NCBI GenBank assembly: GCA_900546715.1
Contig: UREA01000005.1
Coordinates: 1-64,000, forward strand
Direction: 5' to 3'
DNA from: an uncultured Mycoplasmatota bacterium
GTDB taxonomy: Bacteria; Bacillota_I; Bacilli_A; RF39; UBA660
DNA: 64,000 nucleotides
Position 1 is the first letter of the stretch, and each line of letters opens with the position of its first letter. Both the position numbers and the translations under genes were made by a program. The notes below the pieces were generated by a model. The model saw only the letters and a program-made list of their open reading frames with translations, was not told where the DNA came from and did not search any database. Shown piece after piece: positions 27,512 to 36,258 of this stretch.

Positions 27512-27529
27512 TTTTACACTCCCTTTCTA

Positions 27530-28594
27530 TTAAATAGTTACCTTATAGGTATTTTGAGTATCATTAGGATTAGCATAATCTAAATAATACACTTTATAAT
27601 CAATACCATTATAATCATTAGCGCCAGTTACAGATACAGTTTGTTTAGTAAAAGAAGATTTGATTTCTGCATTTAGTCCATTAACATCCTGTACGCTACT
27701 AACATCTGCTAAAGTTGCTGGATAAGCAAAAATAACTCTCTTGGCACCGACAGGAATGGAAATATTCCATACAGCACCAGTAGTAACCGCCTTATTACTC
27801 TTACCAGATAAAGCACGAATATTAGTAGAATCTAACTCAGTTATAGAATCTTGAGTTCCATAAAATCCATTTCTGTACCCAGTAATTTTTAATGTAGAGC
27901 TTGCTTTAGTGCCAGCTTGTATTTTTCCTTCCTCATACTCTTGTCCTAATGCAGTTAAAGGAATAGCACCTTCAGTATAAGTTACTTCACCTTGGAACGA
28001 ATAATTAATATTATCAATTACTTCTACTTCTTTCAGGCTTCCAGTTTGCCCTTTTACTGTCTCTTCCCCCGCTTTAACAGTATAATCAGTTGCAGTTACA
28101 CCAGTATCAGGTCCAAACTCATATTTGCCAGGATTAAAAGTTAAAGAATATGCAGGTGTAACCTTATTACCAACCTCATAAGCGCCAGCTTGCGTAGAAG
28201 AAATAGACACAGAAGGTTGTGTAATAGTAGGATTTACATCTTCAGCATAAGCGTCTAATAATACTTCTAATAAAGTTTTTCCATTAGCAGGCACAGTTAC
28301 TTTGCCATTTACAGGTTCATATTTGCCAAAAGGCTCAGTAAAAACTAAATCCTGAGAAAAATCTACTTGACTGGCATCCACTGGTAATTCTATTGAACCA
28401 CCACCAGCGCCTCCAACATAAGGTAATTGCCCCCATGTACTGGTTCCATCACCAATCTTAAATTTACCTTTGTTTTCTCCATCATTAGTAACACAGGCTT
28501 CGCCAACTAAAGGAACAAAACTATCAGCTACTGTCAACCAATTAGCTTCAGTATCATTTTTTAGTTGAATTCTGGTTATTAATTCACTTTTCAT
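27530..28594 (-). CDS. Tail fibre protein with N-terminal attachment domain (354 aa)
   Basis: The start at 28594 (MKSELITRIQLKNDTEANWL) is preferred over the longer frame because AAAAGGAG lies before it. The N-terminal domain (GEACVTNDGENKGKFKIGDG, WGQLPYVGG) is shared with the paralogous fibres. A central repeat-like pattern of beta-strands and a Gly/Thr-rich part follow (PSVSISSTQAGAYEVG, GNKVTPAYSLTFNPG), and the C-terminus is IDYKVYYLDYANPNDTQNTY. The role in receptor binding is inferred. Confidence 0.72.
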   Translation of the reverse strand: MKSELITRIQLKNDTEANWLTVADSFVPLVGEACVTNDGENKGKFKIGDGTSTWGQLPYVGGAGGGSIELPVDASQVDFSQDLVFTEPFGKYEPVNGKVTVPANGKTLLEVLLDAYAEDVNPTITQPSVSISSTQAGAYEVGNKVTPAYSLTFNPGKYEFGPDTGVTATDYTVKAGEETVKGQTGSLKEVEVIDNINYSFQGEVTYTEGAIPLTALGQEYEEGKIQAGTKASSTLKITGYRNGFYGTQDSITELDSTNIRALSGKSNKAVTTGAVWNISIPVGAKRVIFAYPATLADVSSVQDVNGLNAEIKSSFTKQTVSVTGANDYNGIDYKVYYLDYANPNDTQNTYKVTI

Positions 28595-28598
28595 ATAT

Positions 28599-29114
28599 TC
28601 ACTCCTTTTGTGCAGGCTCAAAGGCGTTACCGCCATCTATACCTATCGGATATTTTACAGGAGAAAAAGCGTCTCCTCCATTAATACCCGTAATATCTAA
28701 AAACTCTCCAGTTTTCAATTCTTCATATAACTCTCTTATTTCCGCCTCTATTTGATAAAACTCTGTTGGAACAGGATCATAAGCACAATAAGGGTCAATA
28801 GACTCAGTTACCCAGACCTCAAAAGTTTCTGTTTGATAAGTTTGAGCATCATTATATCCTACAAATTGCATGATATATCTTCCACCAAAAGGCAACATGT
28901 GTCTTGTTAAATCAACAGACAAAACATTGCCATTGCGGTCCAAATTAATAATATTATATTTATCAACTTTAGTCATATAAATTTTTAATTGATAAAACCA
29001 ATCGGCAGAAGTATCAACAGTTACTTCAAAATGATCTACTAAATTATTCAAAGCAAATCCTATAACTTTATTCCCTGTGATATTTACTGTTGTTCCTATT
29101 ATTTCTATTGTCAC
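28599..29114 (-). CDS. Tail or baseplate protein (171 aa), unassigned
   Basis: It starts at GTG 29114 after AAGGGGGGT. Beta-rich (IIGTTVNITGNKVIGFALNN, RYIMQFVGYNDAQTYQTETF, EVWVTES) with a Gly/Pro-rich tail (GINGGDAFSPVKYPIGIDGG). Position between the holin and the fibre genes suggests a baseplate upper or attachment protein. Confidence 0.6.
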   Translation of the reverse strand: MTIEIIGTTVNITGNKVIGFALNNLVDHFEVTVDTSADWFYQLKIYMTKVDKYNIINLDRNGNVLSVDLTRHMLPFGGRYIMQFVGYNDAQTYQTETFEVWVTESIDPYCAYDPVPTEFYQIEAEIRELYEELKTGEFLDITGINGGDAFSPVKYPIGIDGGNAFEPAQKE

Positions 29115-29146
29115 TTATTACCCCCCTTTTGTTTATTTAATTGTAT

Positions 29147-29518
29147 TTATACTTTAAAAATATCTTTAATTTTATTTATAGCATCAGTTAAATAATGGAT
29201 AGTAGCAGTTAGAAAAGCACCAACTATTACTAAGCTATCAAAAGCAGTTAAAGCCTCTTCACCTATATCAATACCAATACAAGTTGCAAAAGAAGGAACA
29301 ATAGTTATTACAATAGTTAATAGTCCTATACATATTCCTAAAACTAAGAATTTCACACAACTATTCCCTATTTTTTTCCAATCAAAAGTTCCTTTATCAA
29401 TTTTAATACTTTTCCAAGCACCAAGGCCCATATTAGCTAAATAAGCGCCTATAAACATTAATAACCCAATACCTACTTTTTCTAAATTACCCAATATTAT
29501 AAAAAGTAATTCATTCAT
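29147..29518 (-). CDS. Holin candidate (123 aa, three to four membrane segments)
   Basis: Predicted membrane segments are about residues 14-33, 53-75 and 92-110 (IGLLMFIGAYLANMGLGAW, FLVLGICIGLLTIVITIVPS, LVIVGAFLTATIHYLTDA) with a charged C-terminal tail (INKIKDIFKV). Length and layout fit a phage holin; it would form the pore for the amidase encoded at 9233-9994. The ATG follows AAGGAAG. The Lys-rich cytoplasmic tail is typical. Confidence 0.7.
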   Translation of the reverse strand: MNELLFIILGNLEKVGIGLLMFIGAYLANMGLGAWKSIKIDKGTFDWKKIGNSCVKFLVLGICIGLLTIVITIVPSFATCIGIDIGEEALTAFDSLVIVGAFLTATIHYLTDAINKIKDIFKV

Positions 29519-29548
29519 TTTTCATCTTCCTTATTATTAAAGTTTTCT

Positions 29549-29904
29549 TTATCCCAAAACAACGCCTTGTACATAGATATTAGAATAATCTGTATATTGA
29601 TCTATAACAAGAGCTTTTATTTTAAATACATCGTCCTCTTGAAAACTAATATCATTAAACTGCACAGCTGTATTATTTGTAGAAAACATTATCGAGGTTT
29701 TACCCAACCAATTAATTTTTTCGCTTACCGTACAAGACCCTAAATACTTCCACACGTTATCATAAATCTGTATATAAAAATTTAATATTGCATATTTTGG
29801 CTCGAATCCCAGAATAAAAGATTTTTTTTGACTGTTTATTGTATCATTAATATAAACAATATCCCCCCCCCAGCAAAGGGGGCATTATTCACAAAATTTA
29901 TCAT
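29549..29904 (-). pseudogene. Tail-region gene out of frame at a poly-G9 tract (candidate phase-variable gene)
   Basis: From ATG 29904 (AGAGG site upstream) the frame reads MINFVNNAPFAG, then the G9 run (29863-29871) sends it into a stop. With G10 (or G7) the frame continues as GGGDIVYINDTINSQKKSFI to GVVLG at 29549, giving 118 aa with no other defect; the length 356 is exactly one base short of a codon multiple. It therefore reads as OFF in this sequence. It could be a real phase switch or a homopolymer error. Function unknown; it lies among tail tip genes. Confidence 0.75.
29863..29871 (-). repeat. Poly-G9 tract (frame switch)
   Basis: Nine G on the minus strand within the gene at 29549-29904. 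Only G7 or G10 keeps the gene open. Confidence 0.85.
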
Positions 29905-29916
29905 ATCTACCTCTTA

Positions 29917-30489
29917 TTACAATATATCCATATCATAATCAACATTGTCTATATCTTCTTTGGTATTTAATGTATCTATATAAGCACAAAGTTTTTTATA
30001 ACGTAAAAGAATATTATTCTTATTTTCATTCAACTTTGTAAAAATAGTTTCTATATCTTCTTTACTATATAGTTCATAATCTTCTCCATCAGCATGATAT
30101 AAATAATTATCATTGTTTTTATCATAATTAACATTATAATAAGCTGATAAAATATTTAACTGGTCAGTTTCCATAAAAGAAAAATGCTTTTTTATCTGGT
30201 CAGATAAAACAATATCAATTCCATTTTTTATTTCTTTAGAGCATCTTTTAGAAAATATAGATTTCTTTTTATTTTTATATTCTTTTATAATATCATCTGG
30301 CAAAGGAATTTCTGATAATGATATTATCTCATTATTTTCATTAAATTCAATTTTTACAAAAGGAAAAGAGTCAGGAATAGAAATATTGTCTGGAATAGCT
30401 ACCCATCCATCAGGGACCGGACAATCTTGTTCCCAAATGGAGTTTTCATACGATCCATTTTCATTTGGTATTAAATTAATTATTTTCAT
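29917..30489 (-). CDS. Tail fibre-associated protein (190 aa)
   Basis: The N-terminal 30-60 residues (SIWEQDCPVPDGWVAIPDNI, then NNEIISLSEIPLP) resemble the start of tail fibre assembly/DUF4376-type proteins. The C-terminal part (IDIVLSDQIKKHFSFMETDQ, YHADGEDYELYSKEDIETIF) also fits that family. Very acidic end. Possibly a fibre chaperone or a baseplate-peripheral protein. Confidence 0.6.
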   Translation of the reverse strand: MKIINLIPNENGSYENSIWEQDCPVPDGWVAIPDNISIPDSFPFVKIEFNENNEIISLSEIPLPDDIIKEYKNKKKSIFSKRCSKEIKNGIDIVLSDQIKKHFSFMETDQLNILSAYYNVNYDKNNDNYLYHADGEDYELYSKEDIETIFTKLNENKNNILLRYKKLCAYIDTLNTKEDIDNVDYDMDIL

Positions 30490-30490
30490 T

Positions 30491-31156
30491 TTATGATACC
30501 CCTACAATATATACACAATATTCAGTTAATCCTGAATTAAATCTATTAGCAGAAAATTCGCCCACAGAATTGAAAGTGATCTTTATTTGAGAAGAAGTGG
30601 CACTAATATTTAAGTTTGAGCCATTAATTTGTTCATTACCTAATGTTATACTATAAATCCCTTTTGATATACTATACATAAACACACCTTCTGCCAAACC
30701 ACCAGAATCTGCATAATATATTAAAAAATCTGCTTTGAAAGAAGTAGGGATAGTTATACTATTACTGCCATTTCCTGATCTTTTACTAATTGCAACTAAT
30801 GGATAATTTACATAATCAGATTGAAGAACAAATTCAGTCCCACTATTAGTAACATTAATATGAGCGCCATTTAATTCTAATTTAATTTTTGGTTCAGTTG
30901 CTTCTGCTTTTAAAAAGCCTAAACTACCATCAATATTAATATTACCTTTAACATTACCACCATTTAATGGGAGATAATCCCCCCCCCCAGATTCACCTAT
31001 TTTACTATTTAATTCCATCAATACTTGAGATACATTAGTACCAGTAAAACCAGTAGTATCTTTACTTAATTTGATTTGAGTATCTAATGATTCTGGATAT
31101 AATTCATCATAATCAGAATCATTCTTTTGTTTCATAGTAATATTATATTTAGACAT
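30491..31156 (-). CDS. Tail fibre protein with internal poly-G10 tract (221 aa)
   Basis: It reads MSKYNITMKQKNDSDYDELY, a common N-terminal attachment start of phage fibre proteins. A G10 run (30979-30988) codes for the Gly of GESGGGDYLPLNGG and is in frame here, so the gene is ON. A one-base change would truncate the protein after about 60 residues. The C-terminal part (NISATSSQIKITFNSVGEF) is beta-rich. Confidence 0.72.
   Translation of the reverse strand: MSKYNITMKQKNDSDYDELYPESLDTQIKLSKDTTGFTGTNVSQVLMELNSKIGESGGGDYLPLNGGNVKGNINIDGSLGFLKAEATEPKIKLELNGAHINVTNSGTEFVLQSDYVNYPLVAISKRSGNGSNSITIPTSFKADFLIYYADSGGLAEGVFMYSISKGIYSITLGNEQINGSNLNISATSSQIKITFNSVGEFSANRFNSGLTEYCVYIVGVS
30979..30988 (-). 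repeat. Poly-G10 tract inside a fibre gene
   Basis: Ten G on the minus strand in frame with the gene at 30491-31156. Confidence 0.85.
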
Positions 31157-32614
31157 TTATTTCCATTCTCCATTTGATCCTATTTTTACGATACATTGTT
31201 TCCAAGCACCATTAACGCCATAATAAACAGTACCTTTAACCCATTTATTATTAACTCCTACATATACATTGTTATCATCTGATGAAGTATCTTGCCAAAT
31301 AGCATATACAGTTCTTACATTATTATTCCATTGTTCCACCCATGTTTTATAAGAACCAGAAGAAGTAGTAGACCATCCTAACAATATATGATCTGCATAA
31401 GACAATGAAGGTTCAGTAGGAATATTATTAGTTTTAGTTCCGGTGCCATAATAATAATTTGTACTACTACTACTACTAACAGTAGTTCCACCATTTTGAG
31501 GATAATAAACCATTTGCTCTTGTTTTTTATAAACCCCATAAAGAGTGGTGTAGCCAGCGCCGTAGGCTTGTTTATAATCTGAATAACTTACAGAACTACT
31601 TGACGATGATATACTCCATCCCTGAAAAGAATAGGAAGAATCAGATAAACATGAAGTATTAACAGTTCCATAATCAGTAGACATTACATGCCCACCATCA
31701 TGATCTCCTCTTCCATAATAATACGCATCAGTCGTCTTTGTAGAAACAGAAACAGATTGTCTTGAACTACTTCCTCTATAATAATATTTTGTGTCGGTAG
31801 TAGTCCCCCCACCTTTAAAATAAACCCCATAAAGAGTGGTGTAGCCAGCATTATAAGCCTGTTCATAGTCTGTATAATAAAAATCGGTGGTTCCGTCCTC
31901 CGTTGCCCACCCCTGAAATTCATAAGTGCTATCTGCCGCACAAGAAGTAGTCACTGATCCATAAGTGGTCGAAACATCTCCTTCTTCATATACACCTTTA
32001 CCATAAATATAAGAAGTTTCTTTTTTTTCGTATGCTGTCACAGATCGTCGAGTACTATTGCCTCTATAATAATATCTTGTACTTGTAGAAGTTTCACCTT
32101 CTTGACTATATATGCAATATAAGGTCTGTCTATTAGCTGTAGCCCAACTATTCAAAAATTCCATGTGAGCATCATAAATACCATTCCTGCTGGAATCAAT
32201 CGAGGCGCCAATTAAATTCCATCCTACTAATGTGCATTCACTACGCAAGTTTGGATTGTCAAGACTGTTAAGTAACTCAGAACTACTAAATCCTTTATAA
32301 TATACTGTTGCAGCATATTTAGGTAAATCTAAATAATATACATAACTGATGCTACCAACAGTAATAGCTGTATCATAATATGTATCACATAATACAATTT
32401 GCAATTCTAAGGAGCTTTCTTCTGGATAGGCATTTAAAGTAACATATCCAGAACTTCCAGACAATCTTCCTTTATACCAATAACGATAATTAGTAAAAGA
32501 ACCACCTATATAAATATAATAATTACTTGTTCCTCTAACTTGTATTCTCGCCCCATCATTAAACCCATTAGGCCCAACCCATGATGCAGAAGTAGGTTTT
32601 GCAAAATTAGCCAT
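31157..32614 (-). CDS. Repeat-containing tail adhesin with InlB-B-type repeats (485 aa)
   Basis: Two clear ~85-aa repeats occur in the middle, each with YYYRG(N/S)S.R.SV near the start and AYNAGYTTLYGVYF / AYGAGYTTLYGVYK at the end; half units lie on both sides (ending TLYCIYSQE and TVYAIWQD). This is the Listeria-Bacteroides (Flg_new) repeat type used in surface adhesins. The C-terminus (GVNNKWVKGTVYYGVNGAW) has WxG-like tip motifs. A host-binding fibre tip is likely. At DNA level the repeats share nearly identical stretches (about 31530 and 31825). Confidence 0.78.
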   Translation of the reverse strand: MANFAKPTSASWVGPNGFNDGARIQVRGTSNYYIYIGGSFTNYRYWYKGRLSGSSGYVTLNAYPEESSLELQIVLCDTYYDTAITVGSISYVYYLDLPKYAATVYYKGFSSSELLNSLDNPNLRSECTLVGWNLIGASIDSSRNGIYDAHMEFLNSWATANRQTLYCIYSQEGETSTSTRYYYRGNSTRRSVTAYEKKETSYIYGKGVYEEGDVSTTYGSVTTSCAADSTYEFQGWATEDGTTDFYYTDYEQAYNAGYTTLYGVYFKGGGTTTDTKYYYRGSSSRQSVSVSTKTTDAYYYGRGDHDGGHVMSTDYGTVNTSCLSDSSYSFQGWSISSSSSSVSYSDYKQAYGAGYTTLYGVYKKQEQMVYYPQNGGTTVSSSSSTNYYYGTGTKTNNIPTEPSLSYADHILLGWSTTSSGSYKTWVEQWNNNVRTVYAIWQDTSSDDNNVYVGVNNKWVKGTVYYGVNGAWKQCIVKIGSNGEWK

Positions 32615-32626
32615 TATATCTCTCCT

Positions 32627-32884
32627 TTAAGCATCATAAGCAATCAAAATAGCGCCATTAGTAACCCCTGGTAAACTGGAAGTGCTACCATGCAAAATGA
32701 TCTTATAAGGTAAATAAGATTCAGGTATCTTTCCACCAGACAACTCTACTCTCTGACCTAAAGCAGTATTCATTTCACTTATAGTTTTATTGAAAGTAGC
32801 CATAGTAAATTGATCTGTGCCTACATAAGCAGTTATGTCATTACCACTTGTTGACGCTTCTGATGCTCTAACTACATCACTCAT
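32627..32884 (-). CDS. Small tail tip protein (85 aa)
   Basis: The start at 32884 follows AAGGAGG. It reads SDVVRASEASTSGNDITAYV, then MNTALGQRVELSGGKIPESY, ending GAILIAYDA. Repeat-like N-terminus with a helix in the middle. Part of the tail fibre cluster. Confidence 0.55.
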   Translation of the reverse strand: MSDVVRASEASTSGNDITAYVGTDQFTMATFNKTISEMNTALGQRVELSGGKIPESYLPYKIILHGSTSSLPGVTNGAILIAYDA

Positions 32885-32886
32885 AA

Positions 32887-33288
32887 TTACCAACCTCCTT
32901 CATCAGCTTGTGCCCAAGTCAATCCTAATTTATCAATATCAGCAAATATTTTGCTTAATGCCGTTACTTCATCGAAAGTATATGCCTGAGCAATTTCCCC
33001 GCCAGTTACTTGAAACCAAACATCTCCTGTTTTTATGTCTGCAGGAGGCTCAGTGCTTACCTTTATAATATCAGGCTTATCTTGAGGTTTAACAGTTTCT
33101 TCTACTGCAACTATTTTAGTAGTAATACTGTTTATTGTTTCCGCAACCATTTTCTTTGTATCAAATTGTGCATTTTGTAATTGATTCAAAGCATTTGAAT
33201 ACTGAAAACGGTCCCAACTATTCTTAAATTTTTGCCATATTTCTCTATCATTCTTATGAATATCTTGGCTTCTTTCTGAATATTTCAT
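32887..33288 (-). CDS. Tail protein (133 aa), unassigned
   Basis: Start chosen at 33288 (MKYSERSQDIHKNDREIWQK), with AAAAGGG upstream. Helical N-terminal half (NSWDRFQYSNALNQLQNAQF) and a beta-rich motif PADIKTGDVWFQVTGGEIAQ. That second element (PGDFWFQITGEVT) is also the C-terminus of the next upstream protein, so they share a small domain. Confidence 0.6.
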   Translation of the reverse strand: MKYSERSQDIHKNDREIWQKFKNSWDRFQYSNALNQLQNAQFDTKKMVAETINSITTKIVAVEETVKPQDKPDIIKVSTEPPADIKTGDVWFQVTGGEIAQAYTFDEVTALSKIFADIDKLGLTWAQADEGGW

Positions 33289-33305
33289 ATACAAATTATC
33301 CCTTT

Positions 33306-33626
33306 TTACGTAACTTCTCCAGTTATTTGAAACCAAAAATCACCAGGTTGTAATCCCTCCGGCTCTTCTTGAGATACTACATATCCAATCGTATACCAAT
33401 TCAAAGTATATTCTTGAATAGCATTTAAAGTATCATTCATTGTATTAAAATAATCAGCAGTAATTATTTTTTTCTGATGATCGGGAATTTGCTCCAAAAA
33501 CTCATTTGCCGCTGCTATATCTCCACGACTCATGGCAGATTGATATTGTTGAATCATCTCTCCATCTTCGGCCGTTATATTTTGTAATGTTTCAAAAGTT
33601 TGTATTTCATCAGGAAAGACAGTCAT
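33306..33626 (-). CDS. Tail protein (106 aa), unassigned
   Basis: Helical protein (MTVFPDEIQTFETLQNITAE, then EFLEQIPDHQKKIITADYFN) ending in LQPGDFWFQITGEVT, the small element shared with the adjacent downstream protein. AAGGAAG before the ATG. Confidence 0.6.
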   Translation of the reverse strand: MTVFPDEIQTFETLQNITAEDGEMIQQYQSAMSRGDIAAANEFLEQIPDHQKKIITADYFNTMNDTLNAIQEYTLNWYTIGYVVSQEEPEGLQPGDFWFQITGEVT

Positions 33627-33641
33627 ATTTTCACTTCCTTT

Positions 33642-35339
33642 TTAAGATAAATCGAGAGTATATGTGCCTGGTTTATCAACAATAATTTGACGATAAGCCC
33701 ACAATCCGCTTTGATTTAAATAACGAACATAATAATTTCCCGCACTTGGTAATTGTAAATTCAATTTATAATTTATAGTAGTACCGGAAGCAATCAACGC
33801 CTCTCCTGAATCTAAAACTTGTATAGGTGTTTTTTCATATATTGTCGTTATATCTAAATAAATATACTGATTACTATTAGAAGTTGTATAATATGGATAA
33901 AATGTAATAGCATTAATATTCATGGATACAGAATCAGAATAAGTAACAGAAAAAGATTTTATTATATATTTTTTTAATTCTTGCCCTCTCGCTGAATGGG
34001 TAAATAAAATATTAACATCTAACCAAGGAATAGGCAAAGTAGATAAAGTAATACTATCATTTAGTCTTGTTGCCCAATAAAGCTCTATATTTGCTCTTTG
34101 CAAAGCTAAATCATCATTTATGATATTATCATATTCTCCACCATAACACACTTTGCGAATTTCACCAATAGACCCATACACATAAAAAGGACTATTCACA
34201 TTCAAATCTTTAGCAATAGCATATACTTGGTCATGTCCCAACAAAATATACGGAGGCTCTTCATACCTAAATTGAATTACATAATACTCTCCTTCAGAAA
34301 GCGACCTAATAATAGTACCGTTAGGATCAGCTAAAGATTTAGGCTGTGATCCATCTGCATTCATAGATACAAATTCAAAATTTCCAGAACCAGAAGGAGC
34401 GATAAATCCCAATGTCTCATTATAATCATAAGCCTCTGGTCCAGCAGAGTTGGGCAATGTTAAAACATTAACATTAGCACCTTCATATCTAATACTCTTT
34501 ATCTCAGGAGTTTCACAATAATAATCTACTTCGTTAGTTCTTCCATAAACTTCTATAACATTTTTCACTGATTCAAAATCTGTATTTACATCTTCACCAA
34601 TCAATACATCTTGCAAAATTGAATCAGTCATTGTTATCGGTTCATCTTCATCAGCGGGAATAGGTTCATAATGAAATATACCATCTATATCAAAATAAAC
34701 TTGATAATTAGGAAGAATATCTCTAAGTTCTTCCAATAAATTATACAAAGTCCCGCCCCTATCTATTTGTATATCATAAGGAACTTCTTGAATTACACCA
34801 TCAACATTCTTACACTCTTCTACAACATATTGCTCAAATCCTGCTAATTTAATAGTTGCAATAATAGCATCTCTTACGTTGCTACCTTCTGGAATAAGAG
34901 TAGGAACACCAGGTAAATATCCATTCCTTAATCCAGTCATTTTTGCCATTAAATCTAATCCCTGCAATGACAAAGAATTGGTAGTAGCATCATAAGTCCA
35001 TGAAGGAGCATTAACCATAAATATACCTTGATTATACCATTGTATCTCTCCAGTGAGTATATTATTATATCCAACTAATATCTTTATATATTTATCTAAC
35101 CAAACATTGCTTCCTGGTTCTGCATTGAATTTATCATCTACTGCAATTAATGTTAAATTACAACTTCTTCTTAAATCACTATCTGCATCAACATCTATTG
35201 ATAAATCCATTAAACTTCCACTTATCTCATCGTCCACTTTATATTGTCCAGATTCAAGAGATAAAATTTGAATTTTAAGATATAATGCAGTATTTTTCTG
35301 TTTTAATATTTGTAAATCTGCTTGACTAAGACTTATCAT
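33642..35339 (-). CDS. Tail tip / baseplate hub-like protein (565 aa)
   Basis: A long beta-rich protein. Residues about 10-140 (YLKIQILSLESGQYKVDDEI, LTGEIQWYNQGIFMVNAPSW, LSLQGLDLMAKMTGLRNGYL) resemble the N-terminal hub domain of phage tail proteins. A later part (ILLGHDQVYAIAKDLNVNSP, LSTLPIPWLDVNILFTHSAR) is also typical of such tail hub proteins with LysM-free extensions. It follows the tape-measure-proximal tail genes and precedes the fibre genes, as expected for a tail tip protein. Confidence 0.65.
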   Translation of the reverse strand: MISLSQADLQILKQKNTALYLKIQILSLESGQYKVDDEISGSLMDLSIDVDADSDLRRSCNLTLIAVDDKFNAEPGSNVWLDKYIKILVGYNNILTGEIQWYNQGIFMVNAPSWTYDATTNSLSLQGLDLMAKMTGLRNGYLPGVPTLIPEGSNVRDAIIATIKLAGFEQYVVEECKNVDGVIQEVPYDIQIDRGGTLYNLLEELRDILPNYQVYFDIDGIFHYEPIPADEDEPITMTDSILQDVLIGEDVNTDFESVKNVIEVYGRTNEVDYYCETPEIKSIRYEGANVNVLTLPNSAGPEAYDYNETLGFIAPSGSGNFEFVSMNADGSQPKSLADPNGTIIRSLSEGEYYVIQFRYEEPPYILLGHDQVYAIAKDLNVNSPFYVYGSIGEIRKVCYGGEYDNIINDDLALQRANIELYWATRLNDSITLSTLPIPWLDVNILFTHSARGQELKKYIIKSFSVTYSDSVSMNINAITFYPYYTTSNSNQYIYLDITTIYEKTPIQVLDSGEALIASGTTINYKLNLQLPSAGNYYVRYLNQSGLWAYRQIIVDKPGTYTLDLS

Positions 35340-35340
35340 A

Positions 35341-36258
35341 TTAATACTCCAAAGGAATCATTCCATTATTATATAAATCATCTCTATTGTTTGGCGCTCC
35401 TATTTCCGTCCAAGATGAAGTCACAGTAGTTATTCCCATGCCATAACTTGCATTATAATCAACAGAAGGAGAATCAACAATAATAGTAAGCCAAGAATTT
35501 CCATTCCAATCTTTAATAACTTTTGGTTTTTTATTAGTCAAAAATTGTAATATCCTGTTAGTTTTAGTAACAATTTCTCGACGATTTATTATGCCATTCT
35601 TTTCAAAACCATCAGGAAATATATTTCCTGTAATACCACCTGTTTGATAATTAGGAGTCCCATTATAAATAATCGTTGGATATTTTTTCCCAAAGACTTG
35701 ATAAACTCCTACTTGTTGATTTTGCATTGTAGTAGAATAACTGACACCATTATAAAATTTAATAATACTATCTACATCACAAACAAAAACTCCTCTAAAA
35801 TTAACAAGAATTTCATTTGTAATATATTCCATTTCATGTCCAAAAGTATCAACAGGAACAAGAGCATATTCATAAATAGTATTATTTTCTGAAACTAAAT
35901 TATCATAAAAATGAAAATTATATTCTCCTCTGCGGTTTAACTGAAAATCTTGAATAGTAATCCAATCAAAATCGCCCTTAACTCTTCTCTTAAACCGAAC
36001 TCCATCAGCAAATGAAATCTGACCTAACGAACTTCCTGCATCTAAAGTCCCATCAAAATGAGCATCCATAATAGTATCTATTCCCCATCCATCAGGAGGG
36101 ACATTAGTGTAATTAATATTTGTATTTTTAGAAACTATTAAACGATCATATATACCGCCTTTTATTTTTACAGTAGTAAATACATCGCCTTGACTAAAAG
36201 GAAGAGGATCAACCGAATTTCCATCTGAATAAAAATTATATCCTAAAAGTCCTATCAT
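35341..36258 (-). CDS. Tail tip protein (305 aa), unassigned
   Basis: Begins MIGLLGYNFYSDGNSVDPLP and contains fibronectin-like strands (GVRFKRRVKGDFDWITIQDF, YNFHFYDNLVSENNTIYEYA, LVPVDTFG), suggesting an Ig/Fn3 fold. It overlaps the upstream gene by 4 bases (ATGA). Part of the distal tail complex. Confidence 0.6.
   Translation of the reverse strand: MIGLLGYNFYSDGNSVDPLPFSQGDVFTTVKIKGGIYDRLIVSKNTNINYTNVPPDGWGIDTIMDAHFDGTLDAGSSLGQISFADGVRFKRRVKGDFDWITIQDFQLNRRGEYNFHFYDNLVSENNTIYEYALVPVDTFGHEMEYITNEILVNFRGVFVCDVDSIIKFYNGVSYSTTMQNQQVGVYQVFGKKYPTIIYNGTPNYQTGGITGNIFPDGFEKNGIINRREIVTKTNRILQFLTNKKPKVIKDWNGNSWLTIIVDSPSVDYNASYGMGITTVTSSWTEIGAPNNRDDLYNNGMIPLEY

Noticed and set aside
29100..29114. G6 run before the GTG of the gene at 28599-29114
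   Set aside because: It acts as a plain ribosome binding site; six G is too short to claim phase variation.
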